From the NCBI GenBank assembly GCA_027622655.1, contig JAQBYI010000023.1, forward strand, positions 1-51,784: a stretch of 51,784 nucleotides of DNA, read 5' to 3'. Below are positions 8,205 to 15,764 of the stretch, one piece after another. The notes beneath the pieces are model-generated. The model made no database searches and had not been told where the DNA came from. It saw nothing but the letters and a program-made list of their open reading frames with translations. This stretch comes from Gemmatimonadota bacterium (GTDB lineage: Bacteria; Gemmatimonadota; Gemmatimonadetes; Gemmatimonadales; Gemmatimonadaceae). Positions within the stretch are counted from its first letter, which is position 1; every line of letters begins with the position of its first letter. The position numbers and the translations under genes were made by a program.

Positions 8205-8500
8205 GCGGCGCCGCTTCCGTCGTCGTGCGTCTCCAACCTCGGCACCAGGAAGAAGCCGTCCCGCATTTGGGGAGCGAACTCCTCCTTCGTCCGGGCGAGC
8301 GCCACCGGCGGCGGTTCATCCGGCGCCAGCGACATTCCCACGCGCTCCCCATCGCCAGACGGCCCCGGGAGTTTTGAAAGCACGTCCACGTGGTGCAGGA
8401 TTCCGTTCAACTCGGCCGCGAGCGCATCGAGCCGATCCTTGGTCACGCCAATGCGTGCGAGCGCCGCGATTCGGAGCACATCCTCACGTGACACGCTCAT
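8201..8500 (-). CDS. gatC: Asp-tRNA(Asn)/Glu-tRNA(Gln) amidotransferase subunit C
   Basis: The small stabilising subunit of GatCAB, 99 residues. It starts with MSVSREDVLRIAALARIGV, the usual GatC N-terminal helix, followed by LNGILHHVDVLSKL. The middle and end are Pro/Arg-rich and less conserved, as in other GatC proteins. It overlaps gatA by 4 bp and its ATG shares one base with the pcrA stop. It belongs to the same transcription unit as pcrA, gatA and gatB. Confidence 0.93.
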   Translation of the reverse strand: MSVSREDVLRIAALARIGVTKDRLDALAAELNGILHHVDVLSKLPGPSGDGERVGMSLAPDEPPPVALARTKEEFAPQMRDGFFLVPRLETHDDGSGAA

Positions 8501-10776
8501 CAGTCGAAATCACGCTCGAGGCCGGCAAACGCGACGACAAGCTTCTTCGTTCCGATCGCTTCGTCGTCGAACTGGACCGAAACTTTCGCGTCTCGACCGT
8601 TGCCGCTCAGCGCGTTGATCGTTCCGGATCCAAACCTGCTGTGCTTCACGCGTTCACCCATCACGAACGCCGGAGTGTCCTGCGAAACGTCCTCGATTTC
8701 GACGACACGTTCCCGCCCCGGGCTCGGGCGCCAACGTGGAGGCTCGACTCCAAACGGCCGATCGTCCCACGAGTCCGCGGCGCGGTCGCTGCCTCGTCCG
8801 CCACCGTAGATACGTGGAGTTGAACGCAGTTTCGCGGTCTGGCGCACCGCCATCAGACCTTCTGCAGCGGCGGTGACGAAGCTCGAGAGGCGCGACGCCA
8901 TGAGCTCACCATTTCGACGTCGGCTTCGCGCCCACGTCAGCACGAGAATCCGTTCGGCGCGCGTGATCCCCACGTAGAACAGGCGACGCTCCTCTTCGAG
9001 CTGCTCCGGATCGTCGAGCGAACGGCTGAGCGGGAAGAGTCCGTCTTCGAGTCCCGCAATGACGACCATTGGAAACTCGAGCCCCTTGGCCGTGTGCAGC
9101 GTCATCATGGTGATGACATCGGCGTCGGGCCCAAGCAGGTCGACGCCGGCGACCAACGTGGCTTGCTGCAAGAATCGATCGAGCGGGCGCAAGCCGACTT
9201 CGCCGCCCTCATCGATGACGGTTTCTGTTGCGCCACGAATCAATTCGGCCACGTTGTCGATGCGCTCTGCGCCGTCGGGGTCGGACTTCAGCGAGTCCAC
9301 GTAGCCGATCGTCGACACGAGTTCTGCCAGCACGCGATCGACGCTCGCATCGGCTGCGAGGTTCTGCATCCTCCGCACGACGTTCTCGAACGCCGCAAGC
9401 GCTTTGCGAGTTGCAGGGCGGGCCGCGGCGAGGATGCGGTCGTTCACCGTGGCTTCAAGGATGGGTATGCCGGCGTCGCGTGCGGCAGAGACCAGGAGCT
9501 CCACAGTGGCTTCGCCGACGCCACGGCGTGGCGCCGCAACCGCCCGGGTAAAGGCTTCGACGTCGTTCGGGTTGGCAATGAGCCTCAGCCATGCGAGCAA
9601 ATCACGCACTTCGCGCCGATCGTAGAATCGCACCGCACCGACCAGACGATACGGGATACCATGACGGCGCATGGCCTCCTCAAGCGTGCGACTCTGCGCG
9701 TTCGTCCGATACAGGATTGCCACGTCGCCGAGCGCGATTTCACCTTTCCCGCGCCTCGACTGCACTTCTTCGAGAATCGCCTCGGCTTCGTCGCGGTCGT
9801 CGACGGCGCCGACCAGCACGACGCGAGCGCCGTCGGGCCGGGTCGCCCGCAGCGTCTTGCCGCGCCTGTCCCGGTTCTCTCGGATGACTACGTTGGCGAG
9901 TTCGAGTACCTGCGGTACCGATCGGTAATTCTCTTCCAGGCGAACGACGCGCGCCGCCGGAAAGTCCTGCTCAAAGTCGAGAATGTTTCGGACGTCGGCA
10001 CCGCGCCATCCATATATCGCCTGGTCATCGTCACCAACCGCACAGACATTCTGCGCTTCCGACGCAACCAGCTTGATGAGCTCATACTGCGCGCGATTTG
10101 TGTCCTGATACTCGTCAACCAGAACGTGAACAAACTGGCGACGCATTCGCTCTCTCACCGAGGCGTGTTCGCGCAGAATCGCCACCGGAAGCCAGAGCAG
10201 GTCGTCGAAACAGATTGCGTTGGCGTCAATGAACGCGTTGTCCCAGTCGTTGTAGACCGGAGCAACCGCGCGCGCCAACGGGGTCAGAGCCAGCGATTCG
10301 TACTCCTTGGGGTCGACGAGCGCGTTACGTGCCTCCGAGATCGTCGCAGCCACCAGGCGGGGCGTCCACAGCTTGGTTGAGATACGATGCCTGTTCATCA
10401 GGCGGCGTACTACGCCCAGCGTGTCGTCCTGATCGTAGATCGTGTAGGCCGGCGTGCGCGAAACAAGCGACGCGTTCGCCCGAACAATTCGGGCGCCGAT
10501 GGCGTGGAACGTGCCAATCCACATTCCACGCGGATCGTTCCCAAGCAGGCGGGCCACCCGATCGCGCATTTCGCGCGCTGCCTTGTTGGTGAACGTGACG
10601 GCGAGCACCTGGTCGGCGCGTGCAAGATCGAGTTGCAAAAGTCGCGCGATGCGCGCCGTGAGCACTCTCGTCTTCCCGGAACCGGCCCCGGCGAGCACGA
10701 GCAACGGGCCTTCGCCGTGTTCGACCGCCTCGCGTTGTGCCGGGTTGAGAGAAGTCGACGTTGCGCCCGCGATCAT
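8500..10776 (-). CDS. pcrA: ATP-dependent DNA helicase, UvrD/PcrA type
   Basis: Superfamily 1A 3'-5' helicase acting in nucleotide excision repair, replication restart and RNA polymerase rescue. The 758-residue product has the Q-motif region LNPAQREAV (10-18), Walker A AGAGSGKT (29-36), Walker B DEYQDTN, motif IV AILYRTNAQSR, motif V MTLHTAKGLEF and motif VI YVGITRAER. The C-terminal 60 residues (GERVKHSRFGSGTI then KKLVVAFAGLERDFD) form the Tudor-like domain that binds RNA polymerase in PcrA/UvrD. The gene overlaps the histidine kinase by 4 bp upstream and abuts gatC downstream. Confidence 0.95.
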   Translation of the reverse strand: MIAGATSTSLNPAQREAVEHGEGPLLVLAGAGSGKTRVLTARIARLLQLDLARADQVLAVTFTNKAAREMRDRVARLLGNDPRGMWIGTFHAIGARIVRANASLVSRTPAYTIYDQDDTLGVVRRLMNRHRISTKLWTPRLVAATISEARNALVDPKEYESLALTPLARAVAPVYNDWDNAFIDANAICFDDLLWLPVAILREHASVRERMRRQFVHVLVDEYQDTNRAQYELIKLVASEAQNVCAVGDDDQAIYGWRGADVRNILDFEQDFPAARVVRLEENYRSVPQVLELANVVIRENRDRRGKTLRATRPDGARVVLVGAVDDRDEAEAILEEVQSRRGKGEIALGDVAILYRTNAQSRTLEEAMRRHGIPYRLVGAVRFYDRREVRDLLAWLRLIANPNDVEAFTRAVAAPRRGVGEATVELLVSAARDAGIPILEATVNDRILAAARPATRKALAAFENVVRRMQNLAADASVDRVLAELVSTIGYVDSLKSDPDGAERIDNVAELIRGATETVIDEGGEVGLRPLDRFLQQATLVAGVDLLGPDADVITMMTLHTAKGLEFPMVVIAGLEDGLFPLSRSLDDPEQLEEERRLFYVGITRAERILVLTWARSRRRNGELMASRLSSFVTAAAEGLMAVRQTAKLRSTPRIYGGGRGSDRAADSWDDRPFGVEPPRWRPSPGRERVVEIEDVSQDTPAFVMGERVKHSRFGSGTINALSGNGRDAKVSVQFDDEAIGTKKLVVAFAGLERDFD

Positions 10777-11924
10777 CCGGGCAAGATAACGTCGAACACT
10801 GCGCCCCGATCGGATGGAACCAGCACCACGCGTCCATCGTGACCTTCCTCGATAATGCGCTTCGACAGTGCGAGGCCGATGCCCCAGCCGCCTTCCTTGG
10901 TGGTGAAGCCGGGAGAGAACACTTTGGAGCGCAACTCGCGGGGAATGCCGGGGCCGCTATCGGCAACGCGCACACACGCGCCGCTTCCGGCCGACGGCGT
11001 AACCGCCAGAGAGATCGTCCCACCCTGCCCCGACAGTGCGTCGACGGCATTCTTGACGAGTGACTCGATCGCCCACTCCAGCAGCACGCGGTCGCCGGGC
11101 ACCGTCAGCGCAGTCGCGGGCCGCTGCACATCGATCGTGATGGCATTCGCCAACGTTGGCGTTCGCGCGGCGTAGTACGCACCGACCTGAGCGACCAGGT
11201 CTGCGACGTCAATCTGGTCGCGACGAGGCGGCCGGCCGATGCGCTCAAACCTGTGTGCCACCCGTTCGAGTCGATCGACGTCGCCGCTGATGTGCGGAAG
11301 TGCCGACGCCAGTCCCGGGTCCTGCCCGCCACGCTCGCGGAGCAATTCGACCCACCCGTGCAGACTCGACAACGGTGTACCCAACTGGTGTGCCGCCTCG
11401 CGCGCCATGCCAGCCCAGACCCGCTCGCGTTCAGCACGGCTGCGTGTGCGCAACACCAGGACTCCGACGATGATGAGGATGCCTACCAACGCGGCCTGCA
11501 ACAGCGGGATCACTTCAAGCCCTTCCATCAGTCGGGTTTTTCCGAAGTGGACAAGGATGAACGCCGGATCGCCCACCGGCGGATTCTCTCCGTCGAGCAC
11601 ATCGATGTAGGCCGCTACACGGGGATCGCGCTCGTCATTGGCTTCGAACGGGAGATTGGCTATCGCTGTTGCGCGCCCCAACGAATCGGTCACGATAATC
11701 GGAACGCCAAACTCCCGCAGCGCGGCCAGTATTTCCAGCTGCGACGCGGCGCTTCCAGTGGCAGTCGGCGACGCGGTGGCGCCGTACACTTGAGCAAAGA
11801 GCTGCGCCGTCTGCCGCGCCTCGCGGCCGAGTTCAACTACGACCCGCTGCGCGTACCAGACATACGAGCCGAGGAGCGTGAGCAGCCCAATCGTGACGAG
11901 GACGACCGGTCCACTTCGACGCAT
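10773..11924 (-). CDS. Membrane sensor histidine kinase without an adjacent response regulator
   Basis: Inner-membrane two-component sensor, 383 residues. Transmembrane segments lie at about 6-25 and 139-158, enclosing a sensor region of about 110 residues of unknown ligand. The phospho-acceptor is His179 in REAAHQLGTPLSSL. The ATPase domain has the N box (WAIESLVKNAVDAL), G1 (VADSGPGIP) and G2 (GGWGIGLALSKRI). The lone QLGTPL form of the H box is seen in NtrY-like and related kinases. No response regulator lies on this strand. The nearest candidate is the divergent stand-alone receiver gene at 14339. It sits 3 nt after serS and overlaps pcrA by 4 bp. Confidence 0.93.
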   Translation of the reverse strand: MRRSGPVVLVTIGLLTLLGSYVWYAQRVVVELGREARQTAQLFAQVYGATASPTATGSAASQLEILAALREFGVPIIVTDSLGRATAIANLPFEANDERDPRVAAYIDVLDGENPPVGDPAFILVHFGKTRLMEGLEVIPLLQAALVGILIIVGVLVLRTRSRAERERVWAGMAREAAHQLGTPLSSLHGWVELLRERGGQDPGLASALPHISGDVDRLERVAHRFERIGRPPRRDQIDVADLVAQVGAYYAARTPTLANAITIDVQRPATALTVPGDRVLLEWAIESLVKNAVDALSGQGGTISLAVTPSAGSGACVRVADSGPGIPRELRSKVFSPGFTTKEGGWGIGLALSKRIIEEGHDGRVVLVPSDRGAVFDVILPG

Positions 11925-11927
11925 GCG

Positions 11928-13196
11928 CTAGCCGATCCGATCTGAGCCGAAGTACTGGCGCAGCGCTGGCGGAATGTTCACCGAACCATCGGCTTGCTGA
12001 TGGTGTTCCAGTATTGCCGCGACAACTCGGGGAAGCGCGACCGCCGACCCATTGAGCGTGTGCACGAAACGGGGTTTCCCCCCCGCCTCCGGGCGATATC
12101 TGATGTTTGCGCGGCGGGCCTGAAAATCAGTAAACGTCGAACACGACGACACCTCGAGCCACTTGTCGACCCCGGGCGCGAAAACTTCGAGATCGTACGT
12201 CTTTGCGCTCGCAAAGCCAGTGTCACCGGCCGCAAGCAGGACAACGCGGTATGGTAACTCAAGGCGCTGCAGCACCTCCTCTGCGTGCGAGGTCAAGAGC
12301 TCGTGCTGCGCTGGAGAGTCCTCCGGCGCGCACCACCGAACGAGTTCAACTTTGTCGAACTGGTGTACGCGGAGCAGCCCTCGCGTGTCCTTGCCCGCCG
12401 CGCCGGCCTCTCGCCGGAAGCAAGCCGAGTGGCCAGTCATCGCCAACGGGAGGCGTGCTCCGTCGAGTATCTCATGCCGGAACAAATTCGTGAGCGGAAC
12501 CTCTGCAGTCGGAATCGCGAAAAATGGCTCGTCGCGAAGGGCGTACATGTCGTCTTCGAATTTCGGAAGCTGACCCGTACCAACCATCGCATCGCGATTC
12601 ACGAAATACGGCACCGACGCTTCCTCGTAGCCGAATTCCCGTGTGTGCATGTCGAGCATGAGGGCGATCAGCGCCCGCTGGAGGCGCGCGCCAGCGCCCC
12701 GATACACGATGAATCCCGACCCGGCGACCTTGGCGCCGCGCTCCAGATCGAACAATCCGAGTCGCGCACCTACTTCCCAGTGCGGCGCCGGGCCGGCTGC
12801 CCGCGGCGTTCCCCAAGTGCGCAGCACCTGATTGCACGTCTCATCCCCGGCTGGCACATCGGGCAGCGGGATGTTGGGAAGTCCAGCGAGGATATCATCG
12901 AGTTCATCCTGCGCTTCCGCCTGACGTGCCTCGAGCGCGACGATTTCGTCGCCGATGACCCGCGCTGCTGCAAGCTGCTCATCGGCAGGTTCGCCGGCCT
13001 TCTTGCGGCGCGCGACCTCATGACTCGCCGCGTTTCGGGCGGCTTTGCGTTCTTCACACGCCTGAATCGCCGTCCGCCGCTCCTGTTCCAGCTCGACCGC
13101 GCGCTCCACGAGCACCGCCAGTTCGTCCTCTCCGCGGCGCCGCATCGCGTCTCTCAGCGTATCCGCGGCCTCACGCAGCAAGCGAATGTCGTGCAT
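11928..13196 (-). CDS. serS: Seryl-tRNA synthetase
   Basis: Class II aminoacyl-tRNA synthetase charging tRNA(Ser) in the cytoplasm. The 422-residue protein has the N-terminal antiparallel coiled-coil tRNA-binding arm (about 27-100, Glu/Arg/Ala-rich) and a class II core. Motif 2 is CFRREAGAAGKDTRGLLRVH and motif 3 lies in NGSAVALPRVVAAILEHH. The start ATG directly follows the stop of the upstream lipoprotein gene (TAGATG). Two tRNA(Ser) genes lie elsewhere in this window (42252-42493), but they are not linked in expression. Confidence 0.97.
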   Translation of the reverse strand: MHDIRLLREAADTLRDAMRRRGEDELAVLVERAVELEQERRTAIQACEERKAARNAASHEVARRKKAGEPADEQLAAARVIGDEIVALEARQAEAQDELDDILAGLPNIPLPDVPAGDETCNQVLRTWGTPRAAGPAPHWEVGARLGLFDLERGAKVAGSGFIVYRGAGARLQRALIALMLDMHTREFGYEEASVPYFVNRDAMVGTGQLPKFEDDMYALRDEPFFAIPTAEVPLTNLFRHEILDGARLPLAMTGHSACFRREAGAAGKDTRGLLRVHQFDKVELVRWCAPEDSPAQHELLTSHAEEVLQRLELPYRVVLLAAGDTGFASAKTYDLEVFAPGVDKWLEVSSCSTFTDFQARRANIRYRPEAGGKPRFVHTLNGSAVALPRVVAAILEHHQQADGSVNIPPALRQYFGSDRIG

Positions 13197-13790
13197 CTAG
13201 AACTTCGGTACGCCCGGGCTGAGCTGGCGTGACCCGCAGTTGTTGTTGATCATCGTGCGGCCAAACAGCTCGCGCGTGCCTGCATTGACCGAGTCAAACA
13301 CGATCTTGACGAAAATGTACGGCGTAAACGATCCGGCGCACTGCTGCTGTTGCGCCTGAATCACGACCGTCTCATTGACCCTCACGACCATTACGGAATC
13401 GAACACGTAGCCATCGCGTGGCGCTTCGCCGACTTGATCATACGATTTCGTGGCCCGCTTCAGTCCGATGGTGGTCGCTCCTCCGAGTGGGGTACCCACT
13501 GCTGCGACCGGGAAAATTGACGGTTGGCCAAGTGAGTTGATGTCGAACGCCAGATCGAATGCGAAGTTCCCGTCGATTCGCACGACATTACGCGCGATCA
13601 AGTACAGCCCCGTCGGGTCATTCAGCCCTGATCCCGAAAGCGCGAACACCTTGAAGGGCTGGTCGAAGTTCGTGGCGTTGAACCGGAGGGCAAGCGGGTC
13701 AGAGCAGGCCGCGATACCGAAAACCAGCGGTAGAACGGCAGCCTTGCCTGCCGTTCGAAGCGAAGTTACGAAGTGTGATTTTGACGGCAT
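13197..13790 (-). CDS. Predicted lipoprotein of unknown function
   Basis: I do not recognise the family. From the ATG at 13790 the 197-residue product has a basic N-terminus, a hydrophobic stretch and a lipobox GIAAC with Cys29, so it should be lipid-anchored outside the inner membrane. The rest is beta-rich with no conserved catalytic motif. It includes an N-half resembling LYLIARNVVRIDGNFAFD and a late QAQQQQCAGS followed by a second Cys near the C-terminus, so a disulfide is possible. An upstream extension to 13886 exists but would run through the promoter at 13804-13832. It is the first gene before serS and its stop codon touches the serS start. Confidence 0.7.
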   Translation of the reverse strand: MPSKSHFVTSLRTAGKAAVLPLVFGIAACSDPLALRFNATNFDQPFKVFALSGSGLNDPTGLYLIARNVVRIDGNFAFDLAFDINSLGQPSIFPVAAVGTPLGGATTIGLKRATKSYDQVGEAPRDGYVFDSVMVVRVNETVVIQAQQQQCAGSFTPYIFVKIVFDSVNAGTRELFGRTMINNNCGSRQLSPGVPKF

Positions 13791-13803
13791 GGGAGAGAGG
13801 CGT

Positions 13804-13832
13804 AGTGTACGTTCCGGAGAGGGCAACTTCAA
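13804..13832 (-). promoter_or_regulatory. Promoter of the lipoprotein-serS-gatCAB unit
   Basis: TTGAAG (13832-13827), 17 nt, TACACT (13809-13804) on the minus strand. Predicted +1 is near 13797, about 7 nt before the ATG at 13790, and no SD sequence fits in between, so the first gene may be translated as a near-leaderless mRNA. The divergent promoter at 13846-13873 uses the same TACACT -10 box. Confidence 0.6.
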
Positions 13833-13845
13833 GCGAATCAGTAGC

Positions 13846-13873
13846 TTGACTTCATTTGTCTGACTGGTACACT
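13846..13873 (+). promoter_or_regulatory. Promoter of the roadblock-receiver-manC unit
   Basis: TTGACT (13846-13851), 16 nt, TACACT (13868-13873). Predicted +1 is near 13880, leaving a leader of about 18 nt with GGAG before the ATG at 13898. It excludes the longer start at 13856, which lies between the two promoter boxes. Confidence 0.6.
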
Positions 13874-13897
13874 TCGTCAACTTCACTCGGAGCGGGC

Positions 13898-14251
13898 ATG
13901 CCCACGATTCGCGACCTTGTTGGCGCCATTCGTCAGCGCGAAGGCGTGGAGGCTGCCGTTGTGCTCGGCCGCGACGGCCTGGTGATCGACAGCCAGACCG
14001 TTGATCAGGTCGATGCGGAACACATTGCGGCCCATGTGCCGTCGATCGTTCAGTTTGCCGACGAATACGGCGCTGCCGCCAATCGCGGCGTCCTCACCAC
14101 CGCGATCCTTGAACACGAACGCGGTATGTCGGTGATTTGCTGCCTGTCGGCGGACGCGGTGTTGCTCGTGCTCGCCCAGCCGTCGACCAACCTCGGGCAA
14201 CTCATGTATGAGCTCCGTCGCAATCGCGCCAACATCGCCGCGCTCGTCTAG
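13898..14251 (+). CDS. Roadblock/LC7-domain protein
   Basis: A 117-residue single-domain protein of the roadblock/LC7 fold. It begins MPTIRDLVGAIRQREGVEAA, followed by VVLGRDGLVIDS, a central VPSIVQFADEYG, and a C-terminal helix LGQLMYELRRNRANIAALV. In bacteria such proteins (MglB-like) commonly regulate small Ras-like GTPases, but no GTPase gene is next to it here. The ATG at 13898 has GGAG upstream and sits correctly behind the promoter. The last two codons and the TAG stop (CTCGTCTAG) are the unit of a 9-bp tandem repeat that continues to about 14314. The likely partner is the receiver protein downstream, but that is inference from position. Confidence 0.88.
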   Translation: MPTIRDLVGAIRQREGVEAAVVLGRDGLVIDSQTVDQVDAEHIAAHVPSIVQFADEYGAAANRGVLTTAILEHERGMSVICCLSADAVLLVLAQPSTNLGQLMYELRRNRANIAALV

Positions 14252-14314
14252 CGCGCGTACCGCGTCTAGCTCGTCTAGCTCGTCTAGCTCGTCTAGCTCG
14301 TCTAGCGCGCGTAG
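14243..14314 (+). repeat. 9-bp tandem repeat overlapping the stop codon of the roadblock gene
   Basis: Eight consecutive 9-bp units, five of them exactly CTCGTCTAG (14243-14251 and 14270-14305) and three degenerate (CGCGCGTAC, CGCGTCTAG, CGCGCGTAG). The first unit is the end of the roadblock coding sequence including its TAG. Because the unit is three codons long, later units repeat an in-frame TAG. The array fills most of the 87-nt gap before the receiver gene. Confidence 0.9.
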
Positions 14315-14338
14315 CGCGCGCGGAGCGCAAAGCGCACG

Positions 14339-14725
14339 GTGACAACCCACGTACTGGTAGCGGACGACGAGCCGCATATCGGCCGTATCATCCAGACAAA
14401 GCTTGAGCAAGGTCCTTTCCGGGTGACGCTGGTGGCCGACGGGAACGACGCGATGCGCGCTCTGGAGGAATACCCCGATGTTGCACTGGTGCTCCTCGAT
14501 CTGATGATGCCGGGCCTCAACGGTTTCGAAGTGCTTGAGCGGATGCGTAGTGATGCACGGTGGAAGACTCTCCCCTGCGTGATTCTCACCGCCGCAGGTC
14601 ACGACCACCAGCGGGAAGAGGCCGTGCGGCTCGGCGCAGACGATTTTCTGACCAAGCCGTTCAGCCCGAAGCGCTTGTTCGCTCGCGTCACCGAACTGAC
14701 CGCCACTGCTTCCGGGCCCAGCTGA
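14339..14725 (+). CDS. Stand-alone CheY-like response regulator receiver protein
   Basis: A 128-residue single receiver domain with no output domain. The acidic pocket is Asp10/Glu11 in VADDEP, the phospho-acceptor is Asp54 in VLLDLMMPG, the conserved Thr is in VILTAAG and Lys is in FLTKPFSP. It starts at a GTG directly behind the 9-bp repeat array and ends one base before the manC ATG. It may take phosphate from the orphan histidine kinase encoded at 10773-11924 on the other strand, or signal with the roadblock protein; neither is shown by the sequence. Confidence 0.93.
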   Translation: MTTHVLVADDEPHIGRIIQTKLEQGPFRVTLVADGNDAMRALEEYPDVALVLLDLMMPGLNGFEVLERMRSDARWKTLPCVILTAAGHDHQREEAVRLGADDFLTKPFSPKRLFARVTELTATASGPS

Positions 14726-14726
14726 A

Positions 14727-15764
14727 ATGTCGTCGGAACGCTGGGCCGTCGTCCTCGCCGGCGGCGTCGGTTCACGATTCTGGCCACTGAGTACGCCGGA
14801 CCGCCCGAAGCAATTGCTCCCGCTCGTGTCGGAGCGTCCGATGCTGGTTGACACGCTCGCGCGGTTGGAACCCGTTGCGCCGCTTGCGAGAACTCTCGTG
14901 CTCACCAACGCGTCTCTGACCGACGCGATCGCGGCAGCAGTGCCAGGACTCCCGGGCGCGAACATCATCGCCGAGCCCCGGCCGGCCGGAACAGCTGCAG
15001 CGCTGGGATGGGCGGCACAGGTAATAGCGGAACGTGCCGGACGCGAGACTCCGATCGTCTCGGTGCACGCTGACTGGGCGATCGGTGACGTTCCCGGATT
15101 CCGAGCAGCTCTCATCGCTGCCTCCGATGCTGCGGTAGCCGAGTGCGCGCTGGTGACGGTAGGAGTGGTGCCTACGCACGCCGACACGGGACTCGGATAC
15201 ATCCAGCCCGGAGACGTCGTTCGCGGCGCGCTTCGGCGGGTGGCGCGATTCATCGAAAAGCCCGATCGTGCGGCGGCCGCTATCCTCGTCGACACCGGAA
15301 GTCTTTGGAACTCCGGCATCTTTGCGTGGAGAGCTGGCGATATTCTCGACGAAATCGCCGCGCACTGCCCCGAAGTCGCTCCGGCGCTTGCCGCGCACGC
15401 CAACGACGCAGAAGCATTCTTTGCGGCCGCCCGCCCGATCGCAATTGACGTCAGCGTGCTCGAGCGCAGTTCCCGGATACTGGTTCTTCCGGGTGATTTC
15501 GGCTGGAGTGATGTCGGCACGTGGGCGGCTCTTCGCGCAGTGCGCGCACGCGACAACGATGACAATGCGCCGGCCGGCCGGGTGTTGTTGCGCGACGCAC
15601 GGGCAAATGTCGTCCATGCGGACGGCACGACCGTCGTTTGCTACGGCGTCGACGGACTGGTTGTCGTGGCGCTCGACGGCATGACGCTGGTCACGACTGT
15701 CGAACGCGCCGGTGATCTCAAGACGCTCATTGCCGCGCTCCCGCCTGAGGTGCGTGAGCGGTGA
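14727..15764 (+). CDS. manC: Mannose-1-phosphate guanylyltransferase
   Basis: Makes GDP-mannose from mannose-1-phosphate and GTP for glycan synthesis. The 345-residue product has the nucleotide-binding signature LAGGVGSRFWPLS (about 10-22) followed by RPKQLLPL, then the sugar-binding region FIEKPDR and LWNSGIFAWR, and VLPGDFGWSDVGTW near the C-terminus. It lacks the C-terminal phosphomannose isomerase domain of bifunctional forms. It starts 1 nt after the receiver gene stop and overlaps the next gene by 4 bp (GTGA), so it is part of the same operon. Specificity for GDP-mannose rather than another NDP-hexose is by family resemblance. Confidence 0.9.
   Translation: MSSERWAVVLAGGVGSRFWPLSTPDRPKQLLPLVSERPMLVDTLARLEPVAPLARTLVLTNASLTDAIAAAVPGLPGANIIAEPRPAGTAAALGWAAQVIAERAGRETPIVSVHADWAIGDVPGFRAALIAASDAAVAECALVTVGVVPTHADTGLGYIQPGDVVRGALRRVARFIEKPDRAAAAILVDTGSLWNSGIFAWRAGDILDEIAAHCPEVAPALAAHANDAEAFFAAARPIAIDVSVLERSSRILVLPGDFGWSDVGTWAALRAVRARDNDDNAPAGRVLLRDARANVVHADGTTVVCYGVDGLVVVALDGMTLVTTVERAGDLKTLIAALPPEVRER

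Noticed and set aside
14252-14338. CRISPR-like array
   Set aside because: The units are 9 bp without spacers; it is a simple tandem repeat. No cas genes are in the window.
13883-15628. A 581-residue open frame on the minus strand
   Set aside because: It runs antisense through the roadblock, receiver and manC genes, all of which have clear families. Its composition (Ser/Arg/Ala) and the repeat-derived Leu-Asp-Glu string show it is a shadow frame of GC-rich DNA.
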